A stretch of DNA of 12,043 nucleotides from Candidatus Krumholzibacteriota bacterium (GTDB lineage: Bacteria > Krumholzibacteriota > Krumholzibacteriia > Krumholzibacteriales > Krumholzibacteriaceae), in the NCBI GenBank assembly GCA_030630165.1, contig DAOVNN010000049.1:1-12043 (forward strand), read 5' to 3'. The position numbers were made by a program, and so were the translations under genes. A model generated the notes under the pieces. It was not told where the DNA came from. It saw only the letters and a program-made list of their open reading frames with translations, and did no database searches. This document shows positions 1-5,803 of this stretch, in pieces. Within the stretch, counting starts at the first letter, position 1. Every line of letters starts with the position of its first letter.

Positions 1-264
1 ATGGGCGGCATGATGGGTGGCGGCCGCGGGCGGGGATACCGGAACATCTATTATGCTACCGGACTTCCACGTTGGATGCGCGGCGGAAGGGCTCAGGTGC
101 CGTATTACCCGGATGTCTATCCTGAAGATCGTACCGATGCCGCTTATGCGGCTGACGATGTCGAATCCCTGAAGCGGGAAGCGGATTTCCTCGAGGAAAG
201 GCTGAAATCGATCATCGACAGGATCAAGGGTCTCGAGTCGGATGCCGGGAAGGAAAACGGCTGA
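1..264 (+). CDS. DUF5320 family protein, probably 5'-partial
   Basis: Small protein of unknown function. The visible 87 residues begin with a Gly/Met/Arg-rich stretch, continue with a YYATGLPRWMRGG-type segment characteristic of DUF5320 proteins, and end in a charged helix (about residues 53-83, VESLKREADFLEERLKSI and following) with heptad-like spacing that suggests a coiled coil. DUF5320 proteins usually begin with a further Gly/Pro/Met-rich leader, and the window opens exactly on this ATG with no upstream sequence. The true start may therefore lie outside, and no ribosome binding site can be judged. Family members are usually found beside MinD-ferredoxin ATPases and NifX/ORP proteins in anaerobes, as here, where the next gene starts 3 nt after the stop. 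A role as an accessory or assembly factor for metal-cluster ATPases is inference from context only. Confidence 0.8.
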   Translation: MGGMMGGGRGRGYRNIYYATGLPRWMRGGRAQVPYYPDVYPEDRTDAAYAADDVESLKREADFLEERLKSIIDRIKGLESDAGKENG

Positions 265-267
265 TCG

Positions 268-1170
268 ATGAGAATTGCTGTTGCAAGCGGTAAGGGGGGG
301 ACGGGAAAGACGACAGTTGCAGTCAACCTGGCTGTTTCGGCTATGAGAGTTGGCCTCCGCGCGGCGTATGTGGATTGCGACGTGGAGGAGCCGAACGGTC
401 ACATTTATCTCAAGCCCGAGAAGAGTCTTTCCCTCCCCGTTGCCGTCGAGGTCCCGGAGATAGACGAATCAAAGTGCACTGTCTGCGGCAAGTGCGGGGA
501 GATCTGCGAGTTCATGGCCATAGCCGTGCTGGGCGATCGTGTGATGGTCTTCCCCGAGTTGTGCCATGGCTGTGGCGGGTGCTTCCTGGTCTGTCCCGTC
601 GATGCCATGAAGCGCTCCAGCCGTCATGTCGGCAGGGTCGAGGCAGGCATATCGAAGATCGATCCGTGCGGAGGAGATCGAACTGCCCCCGGCGGGGACA
701 GAGATATCTCGTTCGTTCAGGGGATCCTCAAGGTGAAAGAAGCGATGCCTCTACCGGTCATACGGGAAGTAAAAAAGCATATACCCGACCGGGATATTGT
801 TATCATTGACTGTCCGCCTGGAAATTCCTGCCCGATGGTAGAGTCGGTCCGCGGCGCGGACAGGGTGATCCTCGTGACAGAACCGACGCCATTCGGGTTC
901 AATGACCTCGAGATCGCCCTCACGACAGTCAGGGAGATGAATATCCCGGTCGATATAATATTGAACAGATGCGATCCGGGCAGCAGCCTGCCTGCTGATA
1001 TCTTCGCCGGAATGGGATCCGACGTGATCGCGAGAATCCCGGAATCCCGCGAGATAGCGAAGATCAATTCCAGGGGCGGGATGGCCGCCCTCGAATTACC
1101 CGAATTCGCCGGGACCATGGACAGGATCCTCGAAAAGATCCTGCGTGCGGCCAGGGAGGTGCGGCGATGA
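268..1170 (+). CDS. MinD-superfamily P-loop ATPase with inserted 2[4Fe-4S] ferredoxin domain (copy 1)
   Basis: A cytoplasmic 300-residue ATPase of the MinD/ParA/Mrp (SIMIBI) class. The deviant Walker A motif GKGGTGKTT is at residues 8-16, with the signature lysine K9. A bacterial-type ferredoxin insert carries two CxxCxxCxxxC clusters: C70, C73, C76, C80 and C99, C102, C105, C109, the second followed by Pro. The switch-II/Walker B region reads IIDCPPGNSCP around D181. A short Gly/Asp-rich stretch near residues 130-145 (with an extra Cys, C134) is absent from the next gene. Size and layout are usual for the family. In Desulfovibrio, paired ATPases of this kind belong to the orange-protein (ORP) complex. 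The stop codon overlaps the next start (ATGA), implying translational coupling. It likely forms a heteromer with the next gene product and couples ATP hydrolysis to electron or cluster transfer; that role is inferred. Confidence 0.9.
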   Translation: MRIAVASGKGGTGKTTVAVNLAVSAMRVGLRAAYVDCDVEEPNGHIYLKPEKSLSLPVAVEVPEIDESKCTVCGKCGEICEFMAIAVLGDRVMVFPELCHGCGGCFLVCPVDAMKRSSRHVGRVEAGISKIDPCGGDRTAPGGDRDISFVQGILKVKEAMPLPVIREVKKHIPDRDIVIIDCPPGNSCPMVESVRGADRVILVTEPTPFGFNDLEIALTTVREMNIPVDIILNRCDPGSSLPADIFAGMGSDVIARIPESREIAKINSRGGMAALELPEFAGTMDRILEKILRAAREVRR

Positions 1171-2048
1171 AGGAGCTGGTCGTGATCAGCGGAAAAGGGG
1201 GGACTGGCAAGACGAGCATCGCGGCGTCGCTGATAAAGCTGTCCGGAAGCATAGTCGCTGCCGACTGCGATGTCGATGCCGCAAATCTCTATCTTGTCGT
1301 AAAGCACAGGGTGCGTATGACCACCGCGTTTCAGGGGGGCAAAAAGGCCGCCATCGACAGTGCTCTCTGCACGTCATGCGGTAAGTGCGCCGAGTTGTGC
1401 CGGTTCGATGCCATCAGCAATATTGACAGCATGTTCAGTGTCGATAAATTCGCTTGTGAAGGGTGTGGAGTATGTGCATATTTCTGTCCCGAACAGGCCA
1501 TAACGCTTAATGAGGAGATGGGTGGAAATTGGTTCCTGTCAGATACCGATTCGGGACCCATGGTACATGCCAGGCTCACGCCCGGCGGTGAGAACTCGGG
1601 CAAACTGGTCACGATCGTCCGCAACGAGGCGAAGAGGGTCGCGGCGGACGGGGGAATCGGTACGATCATCATAGACGGAGCACCCGGTATTGGATGTCCC
1701 GTGATCGCGTCGATTACAGGCGCTGACGCAGTACTGGTCGTAGTAGAGCCCACGCTTTCCGGAATGCACGATATGAAGCGTGCGCTGGAGCTGGCCGGAT
1801 ATTTCGGTGTAAGGGCGCTGCTGGCCGTTAACAGATACGATATTAACGAAGAGATCGCATCTACGATCTCTGAATATGCCGCCGGCAACGGAATCACCGT
1901 TGCGGGCCGGGTTAGATACGATCCCGACGTTACGCGAGCCCAGATAAACGGGAAGAGCGTCGTCGAATACTCTGACGGGCCGGCAGCCTCCGACATAAGG
2001 CGACTTCAGGAGGCTCTCGTCGACCATCTGGACCTGGAGGTCAAATGA
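1167..2048 (+). CDS. MinD-superfamily P-loop ATPase with inserted 2[4Fe-4S] ferredoxin domain (copy 2)
   Basis: A 293-residue paralogue of the preceding gene. Walker A GKGGTGKTS is at residues 9-17. The ferredoxin insert has cluster ligands C68, C71, C74, C78 and C97, C100, C103, C107 (then Pro). The switch-II region reads IIDGAPGIGCP, followed by a VVVEPTLSGMHD segment typical of the family. The start is well supported by GGGAGGT at 1154-1160, six nucleotides ahead of the ATG, and by the ATGA overlap with the upstream stop. The 3' end overlaps the next start in the same way. All eight cluster cysteines and the P-loop are intact in both copies, so neither looks like a decaying duplicate. A heterodimeric ATPase-ferredoxin pair serving a metallocluster assembly complex is the likeliest reading. 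The client is unknown. Confidence 0.9.
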   Translation: MKELVVISGKGGTGKTSIAASLIKLSGSIVAADCDVDAANLYLVVKHRVRMTTAFQGGKKAAIDSALCTSCGKCAELCRFDAISNIDSMFSVDKFACEGCGVCAYFCPEQAITLNEEMGGNWFLSDTDSGPMVHARLTPGGENSGKLVTIVRNEAKRVAADGGIGTIIIDGAPGIGCPVIASITGADAVLVVVEPTLSGMHDMKRALELAGYFGVRALLAVNRYDINEEIASTISEYAAGNGITVAGRVRYDPDVTRAQINGKSVVEYSDGPAASDIRRLQEALVDHLDLEVK

Positions 2049-3325
2049 ACGACAAGATGGAGCAGGAGAAACTCGACAAGAGACTCTCCAGGATAAAGCA
2101 CAAGGTCCTGGTCCTTTCCGGAAAGGGAGGGGTCGGCAAGAGCACGATTGCGGTCAATCTCGCTGTTGCTCTGGCTGCGGCCGGGAAAAAAGTCGGCCTT
2201 CTCGATGTCGATATCCATGGCCCGAGCGTTCCCAAGATGCTCGGCCTCGAGAACATGCCTCTTCACGGGACAGGAGAATCGATCTCCCCCCTGGAAGTCG
2301 GCGATAATCTGCGCGTCATGTCGATCGGTCTTCTTCTGCGGAATACCGACGATGCGGTTATCTGGCGGGGCCCGATGAAGATGGGTGTCATCAAGCAGTT
2401 CCTCTCCGATGTGGAGTGGGGAGATCTCGACTATCTTGTCATTGATTCCCCTCCCGGAACGGGAGATGAACCGCTGTCGGTCGCTCAGCTTGTGCCTGAT
2501 GCCGACGGCGCCGTAATCGTCACTACTCCACAGAGCGTAGCCCTTATAGATGTTCGCAAATGTGTGACATTCTGCAAACAGCTCAATCTGCCTGTGATCG
2601 GTGTGGTGGAGAATATGAGCGGGTTTGTCTGTCCCCACTGCGGCGAGAGGACCGAAATTTTCAAAAGCGGCGGAGGCGGGGAGATGGCAGCTGACATGAA
2701 CATCCCCTTCCTCGGAGCCATACCGTTCGATCCAGGTGTCGTGGATGCCGCCGACATGGGCGAGCCTTACATTGTCAAGCACCCCGAATCCGAAGTGGGC
2801 AAGATCTTCGCCGCACTTGCGGCTCCGCTGCTCTCACTGAAGAAGAGGGAGATCGTCGCCGCGACTTCCAACGGCGGAAGCCGCACATCGTACTCCGACG
2901 GGTCGGGTACGATGAAGATCGCGCTCCCCGTCGATGGAGGCAGGGTCAGCGGGCATTTCGGGCACGCAGAGAAGTTTGCCTTCTTCGAGGTGGACTGCTC
3001 GAGCAACGCGATCGCCGGTTCGAGCGAGGCCGTTCCGCCTCCTCATGAGGAGGGTGCAATACCCGAATGGCTTCGGGATCAGGGAATAAACCTCGTCATC
3101 GCCGGTGGGCTGGGCGTAAAGGCAAAACAACTCTTCAAAGGTATGGGAATAGATGTCGTGGCGGGTGCGCCGCAGGACGAACCGGCCTCCGTTGTAAGAT
3201 CACATCTGGACGGGACGCTTCAGTCAGGCGACAATGCCTGCGGTCACGGGGTCGGCGATAGGGCCGACGACGGGTCCGGTGGCGGCTGCGGCGGCGGTGG
3301 GCAGGGTGGCTGCGGCGGCCGTTGA
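2045..3325 (+). CDS. Mrp/NBP35 Fe-S carrier ATPase fused to a NifX/ORP-type domain (MrpORP-like) with Cys/Gly-rich tail
   Basis: A 426-residue fusion. Residues about 17-265 are an Mrp/NBP35 ATPase, which binds and passes on [4Fe-4S] clusters in the cytoplasm. Walker A GKGGVGKST is at 26-34, switch II reads VIDSPPGTGDE, and the bridging CPHC motif (C196, C199) that holds the inter-subunit cluster is present. After a Gly/Ser linker, a dinitrogenase iron-molybdenum cofactor (NifX/NafY/orange protein) domain starts near M290 (MKIALPVDGG, then GHFGHAEKF) and runs to about 395. The last 30 residues are Gly-rich, with C399, H401, C415 and C423, a likely metal-binding tail. The same fusion is known from Desulfovibrio as MrpORP, where it is linked to Fe-S biogenesis; the ORP domain of relatives binds a Mo-Cu-sulfide cluster. 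Which metal this protein holds is not visible. The ATG overlaps the upstream stop, and GGAGGT lies just before it. Confidence 0.9.
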   Translation: MNDKMEQEKLDKRLSRIKHKVLVLSGKGGVGKSTIAVNLAVALAAAGKKVGLLDVDIHGPSVPKMLGLENMPLHGTGESISPLEVGDNLRVMSIGLLLRNTDDAVIWRGPMKMGVIKQFLSDVEWGDLDYLVIDSPPGTGDEPLSVAQLVPDADGAVIVTTPQSVALIDVRKCVTFCKQLNLPVIGVVENMSGFVCPHCGERTEIFKSGGGGEMAADMNIPFLGAIPFDPGVVDAADMGEPYIVKHPESEVGKIFAALAAPLLSLKKREIVAATSNGGSRTSYSDGSGTMKIALPVDGGRVSGHFGHAEKFAFFEVDCSSNAIAGSSEAVPPPHEEGAIPEWLRDQGINLVIAGGLGVKAKQLFKGMGIDVVAGAPQDEPASVVRSHLDGTLQSGDNACGHGVGDRADDGSGGGCGGGGQGGCGGR

Positions 3326-3347
3326 ATCGAACGAAAGATGCAGAGAG

Positions 3348-3740
3348 ATGGATCTTGTTTCACCCGAATTTCTCGACCATTTCATGAACCCGCGTAACCA
3401 CGGGAAGGTCGAGGACCCTGATGGAACGGGGATGGGTGGATCGCCCGAGTGTGAAGACTGGCTCCTGCTGACTATCAGGGTCGAGGCAGGAAAGATAGCC
3501 GACATCCGTTTCCAGTGCAGGGGCTGTTCGGCGGCGATCGCCACCTCCAGCGCGACGACCGTGCTGGCGAAGGGTATGACGCTCGAGGAGGCGGAAGCGC
3601 TTTCCGCCGATGAGATCGCGAAGGCCGTCGGTGGCCTGGCAGAGGACAAGAGGCACTGCTCGCTGCTCGGTGAGGAGGCCCTCAAAGACGCGATAAAGGA
3701 TTTTCGGGGACGTGACCCCGTTACTCCGGATAAGTTATAA
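3348..3740 (+). CDS. IscU/NifU-N-type iron-sulfur cluster scaffold protein
   Basis: A 130-residue scaffold on which [2Fe-2S] or [4Fe-4S] clusters are assembled. The N-terminus matches the family (SPEFLDHFMNPRNHG). The cluster ligands are present: C35 and D37 in SPECEDW, C60 in GCSAAIATSS, and C104 in KRHCSLLGEEALKDAI. C57 adds a CxxC (CRGC) that E. coli IscU lacks. The spacing C60 to C104 (44 residues) shows no SufU-type insertion. The LPPVK motif that recruits HscA in E. coli is replaced by GLAEDK, so Hsc-independent operation is likely. An upstream in-frame ATG at 3234 would give a low-complexity N-terminus overlapping the Gly-rich tail of the preceding gene; the ATG at 3348 fits the family start, although its ribosome binding site is weak. 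It lies 22 nt after the MrpORP-like gene. No IscS or NifS lies in the window. Confidence 0.88.
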   Translation: MDLVSPEFLDHFMNPRNHGKVEDPDGTGMGGSPECEDWLLLTIRVEAGKIADIRFQCRGCSAAIATSSATTVLAKGMTLEEAEALSADEIAKAVGGLAEDKRHCSLLGEEALKDAIKDFRGRDPVTPDKL

Positions 3741-3762
3741 CAGAAGAATATTGAACGTTCGA

Positions 3763-3768
3763 GGAAGG
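3763..3768 (+). promoter_or_regulatory. Ribosome binding site that fixes the GTG start of the PLP enzyme
   Basis: AAGGAG lies seven nucleotides ahead of the GTG at 3778. It supports that codon over the in-frame ATG at 3712, which would overlap the IscU-like gene and add 22 residues with no family match. Confidence 0.8.
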
Positions 3769-3777
3769 AGTCTCGCA

Positions 3778-4962
3778 GTGGAAGATATCAGGAAGAAATC
3801 GAGGGATACGCAGTGTGTTCACGCCAGCCTTATGGAAGACGCCAACGGTGCTGTGGTCCCGCCGATATACCAGACGTCGACATTCAAGTTCCGCGACGCC
3901 GATCACGGTGCCTCCCTTTTTACCGGACGTGAGAAGGGCTATATCTATACGCGGATGGCCAATCCTACGGTAGAAGGGGTGGAGAACGCCGTCGCCGTTC
4001 TCGAGGGTGGATACGGAGGTGTCGGATGTGCCTCGGGCATGGCAGCCCTGCATCTCGCGTTCGCTTCGATCCTCAAGGCGGGCGACCATGTTATCTGCAG
4101 CGAATCGGTCTACGGTCCCGTCGTCGGCCTGCTCAATACGCAGTTTGCCAACTTCGGAATTGAAGTGTCCTTTGTCGACACTTCCGACCTCGATGCGGTA
4201 AAGGCCGCGATAACAGAGAAAACGACACTGGTCCACGTCGAGACCCCCGGCAATCCCACACTGGTGGTCAGCGACCTGGCCGCTGTGGCAAAGATAGCGC
4301 ATGACAACGGCGCGAAGATGACGGTCGATAACACCTTCATGAGTCCCATCCTGCAGAGGCCGCTCGAGTACGGCGCCGACATAGTGATACATTCGATGAC
4401 GAAATTCCTCAACGGGCACGCCGATGTAGTGGCTGGCATGGTAGTAGTGAAGGACGAGGAAGCCTACGGGCACATGCGCCGGATGTCGAACGCCATTGGC
4501 GGCACAATAGATCCGTTTAACTCCTTTCTCGTGGCCAGGGGGATCAAGACTCTGGCCATTCGCATACAGCGACACTGCGAGAGCGGTCCGAAGGTCGCTG
4601 CCTTTCTCGATGCCCACCCGAAGGTGGAGAAGGTGATGTACCCCGGTCTCGAATCGGATCCCGGCCACGACGTTCACGCGAAACAGGCGGACGGCCCCGG
4701 TGGCCTGATCAGCTTCGAGCTGACCGGCGGACTGGAGGCCGGCAAGGTGTTTATGAATTCGGTGAAGATGTGCGTGCTCGCCGTCAGCCTCGGTGGCGTC
4801 GAGACACTGATCCAGCATCCTGCATCGATGACCCACGCGAGCATGGGGCCCGAGGTGCGCAAGCAGGCCGGTATCACTGATGGACTCGTCAGGATCTCTG
4901 TAGGGATCGAGGATGTCACCGAGATAATCGCCGATCTCGAGCAGGGTCTGGAGAAAGTCTGA
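3778..4962 (+). CDS. PLP-dependent Cys/Met metabolism (gamma-family) enzyme: C-S lyase or transsulfuration enzyme
   Basis: A 394-residue enzyme of the cystathionine gamma-synthase/gamma-lyase, O-acetylhomoserine sulfhydrylase and methionine gamma-lyase family; length is full. Visible residues are the phosphate-binding YTRMANPT segment, Y112 in VYGP (stacks on PLP), D184 in TVDNTF, and the Schiff-base lysine K209 in SMTKFLNGH. The family C-terminal block around SLGGVETLIQHPASMTH is intact. At the position of the catalytic Cys of classical methionine gamma-lyase (YGCT) this protein has Pro114, so strict methionine gamma-lyase activity is doubtful; the exact substrate cannot be told from sequence. 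Its position 37 nt after an IscU-type scaffold, with no cysteine desulfurase in view, suggests it could release sulfide from cysteine or homocysteine for cluster assembly. That is a hypothesis; a plain role in methionine/cysteine metabolism is the alternative. Confidence 0.88.
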   Translation: MEDIRKKSRDTQCVHASLMEDANGAVVPPIYQTSTFKFRDADHGASLFTGREKGYIYTRMANPTVEGVENAVAVLEGGYGGVGCASGMAALHLAFASILKAGDHVICSESVYGPVVGLLNTQFANFGIEVSFVDTSDLDAVKAAITEKTTLVHVETPGNPTLVVSDLAAVAKIAHDNGAKMTVDNTFMSPILQRPLEYGADIVIHSMTKFLNGHADVVAGMVVVKDEEAYGHMRRMSNAIGGTIDPFNSFLVARGIKTLAIRIQRHCESGPKVAAFLDAHPKVEKVMYPGLESDPGHDVHAKQADGPGGLISFELTGGLEAGKVFMNSVKMCVLAVSLGGVETLIQHPASMTHASMGPEVRKQAGITDGLVRISVGIEDVTEIIADLEQGLEKV

Positions 4963-4998
4963 ACATAACGGACCATTGAATACAACTGGAGGATCAGG

Positions 4999-5634
4999 AT
5001 GATCTGGGAGCCCGCCGCCCCGGAGCGGAGCGAGCTGGAAAAAAACAGGGAATACAGGGACATGAGGAACGAGCAGTTCCTCATGCACGGTATCGACAGG
5101 GACGGCATGACAAGTTTTGTCGTCGATAAGGCCGAGCCGCTTCCCGGAAGGGTCCTGGATATAGGCACAGGCAGGGGATTTACGGCAGTCGAACTTGCGC
5201 GGCGAGGCGCGGGCGTAACGACAATCGACATGTCGGAGGAGACGCTTAAGTCGGCCTACCTGCACTCGATCGATTCCGGTGTAGCCGAAAGAATCGAGTT
5301 CCACCTCGCCGATGGCGGCGACCTTCCCTTCGATGAGGGAAGCTTCGAGGTCGTCATTATGATCAACGTCCTCCATCATCTCGAGAATCCCGCCGCGGTC
5401 CTTCCCGAGATCGCCCGGGTCCTGATGCCGGGGGGCAGGCTCATCGTATCAGACTTCACGGACAAAGGATTCGATATACTCGAGGAGATCCACCGCAAAG
5501 AGGGCCGGCGCCATGACCGGCATGCGGGGGAGACGATCGATGGCTTAGCCGCGCGACTGGACGATGTCGGGATGAAGTGCGTCTGTCGCGACCGGAGATT
5601 CCATCAGCTCGTGATGGTGGCCGAGAAGAACTGA
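4999..5634 (+). CDS. Class I SAM-dependent methyltransferase
   Basis: A 211-residue soluble methyltransferase with a Rossmann fold. Motif I is VLDIGTGRG (D54 to G60), the acidic residue that contacts the SAM ribose is D77 in TTIDMSE, and motif IV/post-motif reads VIMINVLHHLENP followed by LMPGGRLIVSDF, the pattern of the UbiE/MenG-like Methyltransf_11 group. The C-terminal portion is short, with no recognisable substrate domain, so the methyl acceptor is unknown. GGAGGA at 4988-4993 precedes the ATG by five nucleotides. It lies 36 nt after the PLP enzyme on the same strand and is probably the last gene of the operon, since a 169-nt gap follows. A link to metal-sulfur cluster assembly, or to thiol methylation downstream of the C-S lyase, is possible but rests only on position. 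Confidence 0.88.
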   Translation: MIWEPAAPERSELEKNREYRDMRNEQFLMHGIDRDGMTSFVVDKAEPLPGRVLDIGTGRGFTAVELARRGAGVTTIDMSEETLKSAYLHSIDSGVAERIEFHLADGGDLPFDEGSFEVVIMINVLHHLENPAAVLPEIARVLMPGGRLIVSDFTDKGFDILEEIHRKEGRRHDRHAGETIDGLAARLDDVGMKCVCRDRRFHQLVMVAEKN

Positions 5635-5803
5635 CATTTTCGCTGATACTCTGGCCGTATTACCTCGTTCGAAGCTCGGTTAGAAGCGGAACCGCAGAAC
5701 GCAGTATCCTTCAACATAAACATTACTGGCGAATCACGCCTTTCCTGCGGTATCTTCGAATAGAAAATACCTGTTGTTGGACTGCACAAGCGGAGTTCAC
5801 TTC
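5635..5803 (+). other. Intergenic region, likely promoter of the secreted protease gene
   Basis: 169 nt without a credible gene, more A+T-rich than its surroundings. TAGAAAAT at 5761-5768 could serve as a -10-like element, but no matching -35 element at standard spacing is convincing. No strong hairpin with a T run is seen, so termination of the upstream operon here is not shown. GGAG at 5792-5795 is the ribosome binding site of the next gene. Confidence 0.4.

Noticed and set aside
3234..3347. Extended N-terminus of the IscU-like gene from ATG 3234
   Set aside because: The added 38 residues are low-complexity Ala/Gly/Val sequence, read out of frame across the Gly-rich tail of the preceding gene, and are not part of the IscU family.
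3705..3720. CGGGG/CCCCG inverted repeat near the end of the IscU-like gene as a terminator
   Set aside because: It lies inside coding sequence, has only five base pairs and no following T run, and genes continue at short spacing.
3712..3777. ATG 3712 as start of the PLP enzyme
   Set aside because: It overlaps the IscU-like gene and lacks a ribosome binding site; GTG 3778 has AAGGAG at ideal spacing and matches family length.
3721..5379. Long minus-strand open frame of 552 codons opposite the PLP enzyme and methyltransferase
   Set aside because: The plus strand encodes two clear enzyme families with motifs and ribosome binding sites throughout. The minus frame is His/Asp/Arg-rich with no recognisable domain, as expected for an antisense shadow in G+C-rich DNA.
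5774..5803. TTG start ten codons upstream for the secreted protease
   Set aside because: It would put a polar, Cys-containing leader before the signal peptide; the ATG at 5804 has its own GGAG and gives a standard signal sequence.
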